DNA from: Ramazzottius varieornatus | Taxonomy: Eukaryota > Tardigrada > Eutardigrada > Parachela > Ramazzottiidae | Assembly: GCA_001949185.1 (NCBI GenBank) | Contig: BDGG01000002.1 | Location: 8,541,990-8,605,989, forward strand | Length of the DNA: 64,000 nucleotides | Reading direction: 5' to 3' | Shown here: one piece after another, positions 45,681 to 58,087 of the stretch | How positions within the stretch are numbered: position 1 is the stretch's first letter | Layout of the letters: every line of letters starts with the position of its first letter | Position numbers and translations under genes: made by a program | Notes under the pieces: generated by a model | Seen by the model: the letters and a program-made list of their open reading frames with translations, nothing else | Databases searched by the model: none | Told to the model about the DNA's origin: nothing

Positions 45681-47070
45681 ATGGCACATCAACCTTCTGG
45701 ATTTTCTCGGTTACGCTGGAAGAGATCTCATTTGGACTGCTTTTTGTCATCAGTGTTGTTCCTGTTGTTGGCAGACTATGTTGACAATGCGGCCAATCGG
45801 TACTATGGAGTATTCACTGTTTACGGGACGGTAAGTCCATCCAACACAATTCAGCTTTCGGTTGTCAATGACTGGAAACAACAACATCGGCTTCTTCAAT
45901 TGCAGGGAGACACGATCCTCCAAACATTTCATGCGCACCTCGGGCCGCTGGATGGAAATCGGAGATGGCACGTTGAATGTCTTGATGGTAAGTCTCACAG
46001 ACGTATTCGAAATCAAACTGACAACTCTCTGGTCAACGAGATGACGTTGCAGGAGAGGCCATGGTTGGAATAGGGTAAGCCATTTTCGAGATTCCTCATT
46101 GAAAGGAAGGAAGGGAATGCTTCTGTTGGCAGAGATCTCGTCGATGATTTTCAAAAGATGGCTCAAGTTTGGTGTAAATTTATGTAAGTCCGGTGTGATT
46201 CAGTGGAAGGCGTTCGTGGAGTGCGAAAGTCAGGCTAATTATCGGATGCCTTCCAGGTTTCCAAACAAGCCGCCAACCAATGGACTCTATCCCTACTACC
46301 CCAAGTAAGCGGCCAGATATTTTCGCATATGCTGTAACTAAAGCCGGATCTTCCAGCTGTTTCGTCCGGAACTACACCACGCAGTATCATTGTTATATGG
46401 CGAAAGACCACGACGTATCGATCAACACATTTATAACCGGTACAAAATACTTGTCGTTTTGACGGTTGACGGCTTTCTCTTGCGGGGGAATCTTCAGCTG
46501 CCAGTTTTGCTGACAGGGATATACGACGACGATTTTCAATTCTGGACATTCCGACTGGGGCAAGACAATAGTCAGCCGTACAAATGCTGCAAAACGCCCC
46601 TTGGCTACTACATCGATTACTTCTCGTGTTACTACATGCCGACCAAAGACATTTACGGCGAGTACTACGACCACACTTCCATGTTCCTGGTCTTCTGTGC
46701 CACCGACCATGTCATGACGGGGCTGGGCAAGAAAATCAACGCCTGGGGCAGAGATTATCATGTAGACTGGATACAGTGCTGTCGTGTTAGTATCCCTGCT
46801 CCTACTGTACAATGTCTCCTCGACCGATCCAGTGAGGAGTTTGTTTTTTCATGGTAGGTTGGCGTTGGAATACCACCAAGGATATACCGACCACCTCAGC
46901 ACACCTACACGTATGATTCCTATGCCAACCACTCTTATCCCAATAAACCGTCCGGTCAGTATGCGGCGCAGTACCAAGGGCGCAATCTCGGAGCGCAGAT
47001 GATGCCCAGAGGCTTTCTCGGCTCTGAGCGAAAAGACCATCATCACAACCAGCTTTCCGCCGTATCATAA
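45681..47070 (+). CDS. secreted Cys/Tyr-rich protein of unknown function, seven exons
   Basis: Exons: 45681-45830, 45906-45987, 46053-46074, 46257-46304, 46357-46439, 46517-46785, 46858-47070. Phases close, giving 288 residues. The N-terminal hydrophobic segment (FLSSVLFLLLADYVDNA) is a signal peptide or anchor. The body includes NCFVRNYTTQYHCYM, GIYDDDFQFWTFRLGQ, KCCKTPLGYYIDYFSCYYMP and VDWIQCCR, then a Tyr/Pro-rich tail (RIYRPPQHTYTYDSYANHSY). The CC pairs and the YxxY...WxQCCR ending recall a secreted family I associate with tardigrade gene sets; I know no function. Exon 3 is only 22 bases. Two early junctions were chosen by phase and could differ. Confidence 0.65.
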
Positions 47071-48033
47071 TTGTTTTACTCATGATTAGTAACTGCGGTC
47101 TCAAGCAAGAAACGTTTGATTTTGGTTTTCTTGTCAGACTTTCATCTTAATACGAGGTAAACTCCACAATTCGGGCCGGCCAATTTTCCCTCGTAATTCG
47201 GGCGATCTGTATCTCAGCTCTTTCTGCACCAAATCACCCAGTTTTTGTTCGCCGGGCTAGAACAGACACTCTTTTATCTCTCGTGATACCTGTGTAGTTC
47301 TAGAGATAGGAAGATGTTTCAGAGTTGAGGAGTCAGCGGTGTAAGGAAGAGGGGTCTGCCTAATGTTGAAAAGCCTGAAGTTGTATCAACCGATGTACGA
47401 TGATCAATCAATACAGCATAGTACATGACGTATCAACTATTCGCGCAGCCCGAATTATCAGAACGAGCAAAGCGACTCCTTATAGGTCTGTCGAAAAGTC
47501 AATGTGTGTCGCAAATGGTGAAGCTATCTAATATCGCAAACTCCGTTATGTAGAACGATGCGCGAGTTGACCGGGGTTGCAAAAACCTTTTATTCTCAGT
47601 CCGTATCAAACCCCATACGCCTGTCACGATGGGAGCACTGAAAAAACATCCGACCAAGAGAAAAACTTTGCCCGTTTTCAAAAGTGTTCCGCAAAAAACA
47701 TTGGCAACAATTGGGGAAGGGGAAGGGGGATAACGGGAAGGAGGAAGGGGGATGGGGGTTCAGTGGGCAGAAAACCCTGACCCGTCATCCTCCTCATTAG
47801 TTTTAGCTTTTGTTTTTAAGGCATTCGCTCGGCCTGCCCAGTGGTCAGGACCGCTAGCTAATGGTAGGAAAATTGGCCCGCCCAAATTGTGGCGTTTACT
47901 ACCTCATATTGTTTATCTGATCTCAAATTAAAACAGAAAAGTGCCACTAGCGTAAATAAAACCACCTGTTCAAAACTTCACTTGTGGCCGGCAAATTTTC
48001 AAAAAAGTCAAGGAAACTGCAGTGGATTAAGTG
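47071..48033. other. intergenic with old repeat and G-rich tract
   Basis: The segment 47339-47372 matches the repeat at 9338-9372. A G/A-rich tract (GGGGAAGGGGGATAACGGGA and similar) spans about 47715-47760. No gene. Confidence 0.45.
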
Positions 48034-49752
48034 TTAAGTTCCAGCTATCCATGTGGACGGCCAGAAGTCTTTGGGTTGGATGCCGGCTTTCATGACTGTG
48101 CCGTTGCGCGGCCAGTGGCGATAGTAGTGAATTTCCTTGGCTTCTCCCAAATAGGCTCCCCACCAGCCAAATGTCCCCACACTCAAGACCAGATAGTCCA
48201 TCAGCGTCAGCAAGGCCATGTCCACCTCGGCCGACTCATGGTAGTCCATGAAGATGAAGTTGTCTTCCCGGAAGACCTCCCTACAGTACTCCATGCCATT
48301 GCTGATGACCAGAAAGAGTACCGGCGCGTACTTGCTCTGCATATGCAGCACACTTCTCAACAAATAGGCTTTGCTTGCCGGCTCGTGGCCCATGTCATGC
48401 CACGGACCCGAAAGGATGTCCCCACGTCGAACATGCACACCGACCAGCTTGGGCAACTGGTCGTTGCTTTTGTTTGTCGTGCCAAAGTACCCCTCTAGCC
48501 CCAGGCGGAGCTTTGCCATGGCTTCGTCAGTGACGTTTTGTTTGAAGGCAAACATCGCTCGAATGTCGCGTTTGTAGACGTCGAATAAGTGAAAGACTTG
48601 GCGATATCCATCCAGTGGGATATTTTCATTGGGGTAGTCTGTCGACAGGTGAAGGATATCTGGATCGAATATCGCCCAGTGTTTCTCGTGAAGGACCTCT
48701 GTGGACTTGTCGAAGAGTTCGGCTCTTCTTCGATGCTGAATGAAATATTCCAGGTTGGCAAAGAGTTTTTCGTGCTTGTGGAATTCAAGGAGGGCGACGG
48801 AGCGGGAAGTGTTGCGGGCCAAGCCGTACATTGTGGCCAGAATGAACATGAAATTGCCCAAGCCGAAGCCGGTGACACTCAGATTATTATGAGCAATGAA
48901 AAGTTCCTGACTGGCGGTGGGCGCTCTCATCATCCAGCTCTGCAGGAAGCGCTCCTGTTCTTGTTGCCGTCGATCAATTGTTCGCTGCAGCCCCAGCAAG
49001 ATGAGGTCAGTAACGACCGCAGCGGAACACCCTCCGACAGCGAGGTTGTCCATCGATGGAGAATTCATCTCAACCAGGGAACCGTTCTTCATTCGTAATG
49101 TCTTTATCGGCGGTTGGGCTGAGACGACACGAAAAAGCTTCTCCAGTTTGCTCAGACTGTCCAGCGTCACAGGGCATGCAGTGGGAGGTGAATCATCGAA
49201 TAAACCATGTTTCTTATTCCGTGAAATGGAAAGCTCTTGGTAAGCACTCCATAAGAACCAGGAAAGTAGTGTTGAAAGACAGAGCACTGTAAAAAACAAA
49301 AATGCTGCCCTGTGACAGTACAATATCGGACTTCTTCAGTACATATGGTGTGATTTTCTCTGAGCAATCCGAAACATTCCAACATTTTTTGTGTTTTGTC
49401 TGGTATTGCAAATGGTGCAGCGCTGGCAATGTGGTTTTTGCCCAAGGGTTGTTTTCATTTTCCTATTATAACAAGTCTTGATTGTACGAAATAAGTTACC
49501 CGTAATCCAGCTGAAGCCACCGCAGAAGAGCGTATTATCGTGAGACCGCTCGTGGGCGATGGGGGAACGCCGCGGGCAACCTAGGGTAATCGTCGTTTGG
49601 TTCTGCGGCGAGCTGCGCAGTTTCCCAGTTCCATCACAGCTACCCGTTGTATCACAATAGCTTTCCTCCGGTTCGTCAGCTTTCAGCAGAGGCACTAACG
49701 AGTATTCGCTGGTGGTGTCCACGTCGCTTTGTGGCATGTTCCTCATGTACAT
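48034..49752 (-). CDS. GT11-type alpha-1,2-fucosyltransferase
   Basis: The catalytic exon runs from about 49312 (after a TACTGTCACAG acceptor) to the stop at 48034. It encodes a signal anchor (AAFLFFTVLCLSTLLSWFLW), a stem and a Golgi-lumenal catalytic domain. The family motifs are GFGLGNFMFILATMYGLARN near the start, HVRRGD for GDP-fucose binding, and VGTFGWWGAYLGEAKEI near the end. Such type II Golgi enzymes add fucose in alpha-1,2 linkage to galactose. The only candidate first exon is 49501-49752 (MYMRNMPQSDVDTTSEYSLV, cytoplasmic), which has a GTAACT donor. Its phase (1) does not match the phase (2) needed by the catalytic exon, so the N-terminus is unresolved: another exon, another donor or an assembly indel. 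Confidence 0.82.
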
Positions 49753-50050
49753 TCTCTCGTTTCACCAGCGGGTAGTTTAGTTCGGCGGAAACTTTGAGTA
49801 AAAATGAGGCTTCGTTTGCCAGTGTGAATATTGGCGAACAATCATGCAGATGGTCTTTTACTTAGTATCGTGTTCTTTCGTCCTAGCGAAGCATTTTCAA
49901 GCACGAGCCGTCGTCCTTCTCAAGTGCCCAGCCAAAAGTCCGTGGTACATACGTATACGCTAAATAGTACTTGTGATGGAACACAAGTGCTCTTTACTGA
50001 TACATCATTTCCTGAGAAGGGTATGCACCCACGCTAGATGAAGTCAGATT
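49753..50050. other. intergenic, nothing recognised
   Basis: Short spacer between two minus-strand genes; it must hold the promoter of the fucosyltransferase gene and the 3' flank of the GPCR gene. Confidence 0.4.
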
Positions 50051-51607
50051 TCATCGTGCTGCACACTTTAGAGCAGTTTTGAAACAGGAGCGAAAACGCT
50101 TGGAGAGAAGGGTATACAAGAAAGGGTTGACGCAGCAGTTGAGGAATATCATGCATTTGGTGAAGAGAACGTACCACAGGTTCAGCCAGGGCTCTTCAAC
50201 CACGCTGTTGTAAACCAGCAGACCGCGAAAAGGTAACCAGCACACACCAAACAACAACACCGTCGCCACCAGTATGTGTAGACTCTGAAAGGTTCGGAAA
50301 CCAACAGACTTTAAACATTAACTGCAGCAAGTATTGATCGAGTTGCTTAATGCTTTGACTAATGGTGCCGGTAGTATCATCCACTTAGGTCTGAATCACT
50401 CTAACCTGCGACACGCTACGTCGACTGAGAGGCCTTGTTGACTGGGCAGTGATGCCACTTTGTATGCTTGTCCTGGAAATGAGCGCAATGCTCCTGGGAC
50501 CAGATCCTCCTGCACGCAATCTCTCGCCGGAATGGCTTCGCCGCGCAAAGCATCTGATGGAGGCGCTTTTCCTTCGGATCGATGTTGCGCTACTGGCCGA
50601 CAGCTGGCTCCTGCCGCTGGCTGTCCTGTCCGGCAGACTTCTCATGACACGGCCGATGTTCCAGTATGCGAATATGGCAATCAGCAAGGGGACGATGTAG
50701 AACAAGAGCAAATCGGTGCCGAAGACAATGGAGTAAACACTGGCCGGAACAGATATCTGGCACTGCACCAGCTCTGGACTGAGTTCGTCCGAATGCGTTT
50801 GCGCCATAGCGAACCAAGGACTGCAGTACAGAGCTGCAGCCAGCCAACAACACCCAATAATCCGCCCGGTTCGTTCTAGCGTGCAAACCTGCTTGGCCAA
50901 GAGTGGGCGACACACAGCAATGTAGCGTTCTACTGTATACGCCGCCATACTACGGAAAAGAAGAGATTGAGAGGGTAAGGGACGTACCAAGGCCGACTAA
51001 CTACGGGCAATGAAATGCGCATAATTTTCACCTGAGAGTTCCGACAGTTATGCTGAAGAAGTTGATAAAGATGAAAACAGTACACACGACGGATCCCGCA
51101 AACCATAGACCACTGGACAGAGTGTATCTGCCAAACGATAGAATATATGCACTAATCGCTGGGCTTTAGTTTGACAAGCAAATCCAAATAGCCCATACGT
51201 ACACGATTCCTTCCGGGACAGCGGAGCATATTACCAGAAGATCCGCGCACGCTAGTGACGCCTGCAATTAGGTTCGACCGATGAACCATTTATCCCTGGG
51301 CATACATTATTTTCACCGCTGTCTTAAAAGTATATCATTTCATCGAGTCGGCCAGAGGCTCAAATTCACTTACCAAGTAGGCGTAGGCGGACGTGTGCAA
51401 AGAACGTGAACTGTAGATGGTGAAAATCAGCAGCGAATTTCCAGTGAAACCCAGAACAAAAATGAGGCCGTAGGCAACGGTAGCGCATGTTTTGTACAGC
51501 TCCTCGAACGGTTGGAAATATAGATCCGTATGGGTAAGGTCGCTGCCCGTGATATTCATGCCGACGCTTAAAGGGGACAATCCTTGCAAATTCTGTTCAG
51601 CGTTCAT
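50051..51607 (-). CDS. peptide GPCR, TRH-receptor-like, five exons
   Basis: Exons in coding order: 51374-51607, 51203-51261, 51032-51127, 50406-50949, 50051-50284. Phases close, giving 388 residues. An N-glycosylatable N-terminus (NITG) is followed by TM1 (GLIFVLGFTGNSLLIF), TM2 (SLACADLLVICSAVPE), TM3 (VVCTVFIFINFFSITVGTL) with the ERY motif in TVERYIAVCRPL, TM4, TM5 (FGTDLLLFYIVPLLIAIF), and a long Ser/Arg-rich third loop. TM6 carries FGVCWLPFRG and TM7 carries CCVNPFLYTLL. The run AVCRPL, then VCT, then R, then IIGCCW resembles thyrotropin-releasing-hormone and ecdysis-triggering-hormone receptors. The ligand is probably a neuropeptide, coupled through Gq by analogy; the exact type is not provable here. 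Confidence 0.9.
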
Positions 51608-53498
51608 CTGGATCCGTACAAAGCGAACCGCAGAGAAGACGCGGGTCAGGAACTCGAATGCTGCATGCAGAGGACAAATGTAGTGCGGAGCTGCATACAG
51701 ACAGGATTGGAAATGTGTGGAAAGTTCTTTCTGGATGCCTAAACTTCAGCTGGCCCAGCACGGAGCCCCGTTACAACCGTTAATTAGCAAGGGGCTTCAA
51801 CTCGTAAATAACGAGCACTAAAAAACCAGGGTGGCAGAATCGAGCTGCAGCGCCTAAGACAGCGCGAAGCTGGAACATGCACAGAACGTGCATCCTACCG
51901 AGTGTAAATGTATAACTCGTCGACCATCGCTAGCTTCACTACTCGACGGTGTCGGCTTGTACCATGCCGCGCGTCCTTCACATGATTAGGTCTTTTCATC
52001 CAACTCACTCTCCTAAAAAATTCACGTTAAAACCAAACAATTCGTGGAAGACTGATATAATATGAATTGTACGCTTCAAATACCACCGTGAGTCGGCAGG
52101 AGAGCCATGAGCAACCAACTAGAGCCTTGTAATATCTGGCAGGGGTGTATGGGACAATGAGAAACGGAAACATGGGGACAGGAGACCGGCTCGATAATCA
52201 AGAAGCGCTTTCCTCCGGCTAGTATGCCTACTCATTAACTGTCTCCCCGCACCTGCCAGAGTCTTTCAAGTCCGTACAATAGCGTAATTTACAGTCTGTC
52301 GCAGCTAACTTGGCCCCGTTTAGTAGAAAAACATTTTCACTCCCTTGATCTACTCCCCCGAGGCCACAATTATGTTTCAACGATACTTTATTTAATTCTA
52401 TATCTGCTAAACCCATTTTTCGTTACTAGCAAGTTTATCGAGAAAGTTTTATGGTGGCGAAACGGACCCTTGTCAGGCTGAAGAAGCGGTCGGACCCGGT
52501 TTGGGCGCTTAATGTGGTTTCAGTGGATATACCACTGACAGTTGCTTTCTTGTTTACAATAGGAACACCCGGAAGAACGAACCGTGGTCCATAAAAAATT
52601 CAAACAGTTCGCCTAAAACCGTTGCGCCAACAATTGCAAACAAGTCACAGACAAAAGCTTGTTAATTGGCTCCAAATTTTCTGGGAAGACTTTTCGGATG
52701 AAAATTTTCCAGACAAGGTACTGTATTGTCGAACAGTTTGGATGTTGGAAAATAACCAGAGTGACACAGTATCAAACTTACTCAGGGACTGTCAGAAAAG
52801 TGGCGGACAGCAAAACGTGGCTCGTTGCGAAGCTCCCTCTACTCCGCACCAGAACGACTGACCCGCCACATTTTTGCACATTCGATGGAAGAATCCTTAG
52901 CTGTTTGTAAGGTTTGAGTTGGCTCGAACATTACTCAGTCGTACAGTACAAATACTCGTCTATATCTGTCAGAAGATTGCTTGCTTTTCCGTCGAATGTA
53001 CGCTTCACGACCTGGCTTTTACGGAAAGGGGAGACATACTGGGAAAACCGAAGACGGAACAGTTTATGGCACATTTTGCCTGCCCTGTCACTTTGAGATT
53101 CATAACTTTAACTTGAACGTTAAGAGCTTCTTCCACGTGAGTATTAATGAGACGCGATCTGGCAAACCTACTGGTAAAGTTTTTGGACGCTCTTATTGTA
53201 ACAGGTGTTTTGGGTGCCGAAATGAATTTGTGATCGGAATTTCTCCCAAGGGTCTGGCTTTGGTGGGTTGTTTCCCTTGATATCTCAGAACAGAGCCAAG
53301 TACAGTATCTGCTGGGTGTAATGAAGAAACAGAAAGCTGAATTGTAGTGACGGGGAATTTCCCCGAGAAAGAAAACTGTCAGAGTGACCACTTGGCTGTG
53401 ACAGACTGTACTCACGCTGGGAACTCCCGCGTTCAGCTTTGAGGACGCCTGTCGGGAAGACAACATTTACGGTGAGAGTGCGCGTCCAAGTTTCGATA
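51608..53498. other. gene-poor stretch
   Basis: Several open frames of 60-150 codons on both strands (52228-52416 minus, 52622-53280 plus, 53005-53466 minus) lack family resemblance or a signal of coding. No multicopy repeat recognised. Confidence 0.35.
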
Positions 53499-53646
53499 AG
53501 TTGCACTTTCGACAGAGAAATTCGATAGACGAACGTTCAAACGTAACCACTGCATTAAAAATGTTGTGAGCATGTTTTTTCAGCATTTTCACATGCAGTC
53601 GTTTCGTTTAAACGTTCATCGAATTCCACTGCTGAAAGTTCAACTT
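53499..53646. repeat. inverted repeat with ~44-base arms
   Basis: The left arm (53499-53543) starts AAGTTGCACTTTCGACAG. The right arm (53605-53646) is the complement with mismatches (CTGCTGAAAGTTCAACTT). Inner motif GAACGTT(C/T)AAACG in both. Confidence 0.75.
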
Positions 53647-53900
53647 CCCTAACTACAACGTTACCCAGCAGGCTGACAGTAAAATGTGAAAATCGACAAC
53701 GTGACTGAGTTTGCCAAAGAGTCTTCTACTAATAACGTAATGAAACTGGATTTGGTATCCGTATATTTTTAACTTCAAACAGTAGTGCACTACCTTTATA
53801 GAATTAATGTACATACTGTATTCCTCCGATATCTTTGCGAGCCCCGTTACTCGTGGCGTCACTTACTGGATGTAGGTCATCCATACATACGTCCCCATCC

Positions 53901-53945
53901 TAGGGGGCGCCACGTCATGTACGTTTCCTAGGGGGCGCCATGAGT
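53901..53945. repeat. short direct repeat
   Basis: CCTAGGGGGCGCCA occurs twice, 28 bases apart, in an otherwise unremarkable spacer 3' of the tetraspanin gene. Confidence 0.7.
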
Positions 53946-54034
53946 ATGAGGCTTCGGGGAGATATCGGGGGAATACAGTACTAAAATATGAAACGCGCAT
54001 TTGGTTTATGTACAGGCAGGTACTGCAAGCTTGT

Positions 54035-55186
54035 TCAACTCACTGGACTTGACGATGCCAGAGTTGCGCGGATTTTGTGCACAGACAAAAAAGCTACAAT
54101 GACACCAACAAATTGCAGCAAGGAAATGGTCATGCCGATGCCAGCGACCTGCGCCATATAAAGCTTAACATCTTCACGCACTAAAGCCGCGCACCCTCTT
54201 TGATACAGCGGACAGATCCTACTCGTATTCAGATGGATGCTGGAAGCGGCAAGTTCAAGGTCCAGGACACTGGGTTTACAGCTGATAATATCTAGAAAAC
54301 CACGGGGACAACTTCCGTTGCGGCTGGCGTTGAAGTCTCCCGGCAGTTCCTGCTTATGGGCATCCAGCGGGTACAGCGTCTGATTGCAACAGGATACCGG
54401 TATCATATGGACACTGGTAGCATTGAACCAATCCAAATAGCTATCCGCACCGCAACAGTGTAGCTGGAGAGAAGCAAACAAGTTTTAAAACCATGCGAAT
54501 TCGCTGCAATATCGGGTCGAGATACCGCCGAAATTGTTTGTACCCTGGTTTGAAGTTTCTGCCATGTCGCGTAGCTGAAACCGTGTATGGTGTTGTTTCC
54601 CAGATGAATCAACGAGGTACGCATGTTCACCACCACTGTTTCCGACATCTGAGATGGAACAGTCGTTATCGAGTCAAAGACTGAACAAAGTTCAGTAGTA
54701 GGATTACCCGGTGTCGCTTGGCGTATGACTCAATCGCACCACTGAGCGCTGCGATGAACGTCATCCCCAATAGTAGGCTGAACTGAAACAGAAGCGCTAT
54801 ATTTGGTTGACGTCTTCTGGATACCACCGGAGGTCATATGGATAATGGGCCCTACCATCGTCAGCATGCAGGGGTTGGCTCTTGCTGCGCCACATATCCC
54901 GATACCCGAGGCAGTTACCACCGCCATCCCGACGAAGATGAAGAGCGTCGGTAAGGACATGAAACCACTTTCCAACCAGGCCAGGTAGCGGGAGTACAAC
55001 CTATGACCGACAGAGCCGACGCCAACCAGCGCCGCTCCGGAAACCTGAAGAACGAAAAAACACTAGTGCGTCTGTTGCTTAAAAAAACTAGTCATGGTGC
55101 AGGATTCAGCTCACCAAGAAGATTACCGCCAGACCCAGCATGGCCCATCTCCACTTATCTAACGGTGATGTTTTCTGCACTCCCAT
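54035..55186 (-). CDS. tetraspanin, five exons
   Basis: Exons in coding order: 55115-55186, 54856-55044, 54708-54782, 54544-54648, 54035-54463. All in phase 0, giving 289 residues. A short N-terminus (MGVQKTSPLDKWRWAM) leads into TM1, a small loop, TM2 (PTLFIFVGMAVVTASGIGIC) and TM3 (FSLLLGMTFIAALSGAIES). The large extracellular loop has the signature CCG (LHCCGADSYLDW) and further Cys (SCCNQ, SCPRG, RGC). TM4 is IGMTISLLQFVGVIVAFLSV. Tetraspanins organise membrane partner proteins at the cell surface. All introns being phase 0 and the CCG at an exon start fit the family. Partners unknown. Confidence 0.9.
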
Positions 55187-56653
55187 AGGTAGGCATGAAT
55201 ACCCACAATGGTGTACGACGTTACCACTGAAGATAAATGGAAGTTGCCCTTTCGTTCGAGTAGCGGGAAGCAGGTATGGATCTCAAACCAGCATTCACAG
55301 AACAAAGAATTCCCGGATAGTTGTCACTTGGAGTCATTCATATCCACGCGTACGCTTAACGCTACAAAGGCTGTTAGAACTTCGCCAGTACTCGTACCAC
55401 AATTGTGCTCACAAGTTATAACAGGCAGACAATCACATACTGAATTGTTAGCTAGGAACCTCCACAAGGTTATCAGGAGAAAAATGATAAAGACCTTGTA
55501 CAACTGGTGCAGGCTGGCTAAAGGCCAGATGAGCGACCAAAGTTTTACTTTGACTTCCTCATACTGGGCATACGCTTGTAGCCCGGGCTATTGCTAATCT
55601 GTAGTGTGGCCACACCAGCTTCGTACAACCACGCGAAAAATTCCGTCTGACTTTCTACGCACGTTACATCGTTTACCACTATTTTTGCGTAAGAGCCTGA
55701 ATTCTCTTCCAAGTCCTTGGTGGAAGCTGGGGACGTAACCGGCATTGATGTTTAGAATCCTTCGGATTTGCGAGTAAACACTCGGCGTAGCAGTTTGAAA
55801 AGCTCAACGCGTATGTGATGCAGCAGCAACAGCAAGAGGTTCATGATGCAGTTGAATGGGCATACGATCATGCTTAAGGATATGACCGTATCGAGAACGT
55901 CGGTAATCAGTGAGGTACTTGCTCGCGCATGTCGCCCTCGAGACTTGTGGTACGTCAAAGGGGATGAAATCTATCAACTGGCACGTTAACGACAGAATGA
56001 CCGGGTCGTGTGCGGAAATGTCAGCGCGATGAGCCTTCTGGGCTGCTCCCTCCACAGGTGATCTGATCGGCGGAAACGCAATACCACCGGTTATACCGGC
56101 TCTTCAGACTGTACATTTTCAAATGGCACGGTCATCTGGACAGAAGACTGCGCTTGGAACTGTTCGTCAGAGTACCGAGTTCATATTCTGTAGGTGCGCA
56201 ATCTGGCGACATGCACATGCATACTGCCTCGCCACGCTAAGTTAAGCAACAGATGATATCTCTATTGCCTAGCGTACGCTAACGAGTAGAAACTCCGCGT
56301 CCGCTGCTCGTAACTCAAAAACTTGCGATGGTAGTATGATTCTGAAGAATAGACGCTTTCCCCAGAAAAGAAGAGTACAGTCATTGTCATTGGTCATGGC
56401 CACCCCATAGTTTTCCTTCGCTCCATCATATCTTTCGATCCTGTTGTCTGATTCCCGATCTTCAAAGAGTATCATGTAGGAGACTCTTTAGACTCTCCGA
56501 TCACGTGACAGACCGGTCCCCTTTTCAACCAATCAACCGATTAGGTTGCTGGTTCGGACCAGGAAATAAGGGCAATTTTTGGCTCTCGCTCCCACGTCCT
56601 GTGACAGGTCGATGAAAAAGCCAAACCGACCAGAATGAAGCAGAAAAAATCTT
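55187..56653. other. intergenic; unresolved transmembrane ORF
   Basis: On the minus strand 55752-55958 encodes a hydrophobic C-terminus (VISLSMIVCPFNCIMNLLLL followed by basic residues). It could be the last exon of a membrane receptor, but no partner exon was found upstream before the assembly gap. A 66-codon minus-strand frame at 55545-55745 is also unassigned. Confidence 0.3.
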
Positions 56654-56703
56654 NNNNNNNNNNNNNNNNNNNNNNNNNNNNNNNNNNNNNNNNNNNNNNN
56701 NNN
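56654..56703. other. assembly gap (50 N)
   Basis: A run of 50 undetermined bases, probably a scaffolding gap of unknown true length. Confidence 0.99.
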
Positions 56704-57881
56704 TGACCAATGACAGTGACTGTACCTCGCAAAATTGGGAGCAAAGTGTATCTCGTACTTCAGTTAGCGCAGGACAAGTAGCCAGGGTAAACTTATCTCA
56801 ACCGGCGCATAGGTGGCCGAGCGCTGGATTTGCGCCGGTACCCAGGTTGCTGATGCACTCGCAAGCAGTTTGGACCTTTGAATTTTGGACGATGTAATCT
56901 CACTTCCGTCACGTCTGCTCCTGCTGGAATTATCATCAGAATTTTGCCCCATCTTTGTTCGCTCCTTTCTGTCCTGTCCGCTGCTCTGCTCTTAGCTGAT
57001 ATCTTAAAAACATCAAGTGAAGTCGCCGCGACATTTCCCGTTACCATGCGCACTCAACTGAGCTGGACATGTCTGCCGTTGGCGAGCGACTGCCGTTTTC
57101 TGGATGCTTGAGATCTTTGATATTAGTGAGAGATTTCTCATGGTTTGTCGCTTCGTGAAGAATTCTAGGCTGGAATTAACCTGACGGTTCTGCTATCAGA
57201 GGTGAACGTGCCGTTGCACTTGATTTTCCTCTCTCTGAAACATGCTCTCTTGACGGCTATTAAGTTCTAACCTTATTAGCATATATCTTAAGAATATCTT
57301 CCTTCTCTTTTAATAAGAATAACGTGCATTTCCATAGGATGACAAGAAATACCAGAGCTATCTTTCTGGCCTGGAGAAATCTGTTTTGCGGAATAGAACT
57401 CGCACCGGTTAGAATAGACCTCGCGCTCATGAATCCACCTGTTGAAAAGTCCCGACTTCCATATTCCGTCGAAAATGAAACGTTTTGTACTGCAGGCACC
57501 TTGTGCGCACCATTACAGTACCAACAACTAGCTAAACAGATTCGGATGGGGAGGAAGCAGCAAAAACGGTTGTGGTTTTGGAAAAGGTGGTCAAAAGTCA
57601 CCGCTGAACGGGAAGATTAGACAGCGGTGAACAAAAACATACGACCTGTTAGGAAGTATCTTAACATCACGCGGTTGACCGCCGGACTGTCATGTCACTG
57701 CCTGACATAACAGCCTCTCAACCGACCACCAACTTGGCCAGATGTTTCGACGAAAGACCGCCAGCAAGCTCCAGAGTCGAGACGAACACCAGCATGGCGG
57801 ATTTCGAAGACCTGGAAGAGATGAACCTTGATGATCACGATTATCACGAATAGTTTAACAATCTGGTTTAATTAAGACATT
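56704..57881. other. gene-poor stretch
   Basis: Open frames at 56793-57053 and 57260-57601 (minus) have no family resemblance. A 19-codon acidic frame (MADFEDLEEMNLDDHDYHE) at 57794-57853 could be a small ORF or chance. Confidence 0.3.
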
Positions 57882-58035
57882 GCGACCGAAGGTCCGACTC
57901 TCACATGTAAGCGAAACTCTCACAGGCCGACGTCATTGTTGTCGTTTATCTCGAAACAGCCAAGCAGAGAAACGACAACAATGTCGATTTGTGAGAGCCC
58001 TACTCACATGTGACAGTCGGACCTTCGGTCGCACT
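57882..58035. repeat. MITE-like inverted repeat with ~35-base arms
   Basis: TGCGACCGAAGGTCCGACTC at the left and its complement (CAGTCGGACCTTCGGTCGCA) at the right. Internal AACGACAACAATGTCG is also inverted (GACGTCATTGTTGTCGTT). About 154 bases, AT-rich flanks. Confidence 0.85.
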
Positions 58036-58087
58036 CTTGAATATCGTGCGAAAACTTGATTCACGTCTAGCGCTGGCAAAAAATACG

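Noticed and set aside
52622-53280. Overlapping plus-strand ORFs that could be a small gene
   Set aside because: No domain, no signal peptide and no consistent splice pattern.
55545-55745. 66-codon minus-strand ORF upstream of the tetraspanin
   Set aside because: It has an ATG but no hydrophobic or known motif and no splice link to the tetraspanin, whose own first exon is well defined.
57794-57853. 19-codon acidic ORF MADFEDLEEMNLDDHDYHE
   Set aside because: Too short to support without expression evidence; noted only within the intergenic entry.
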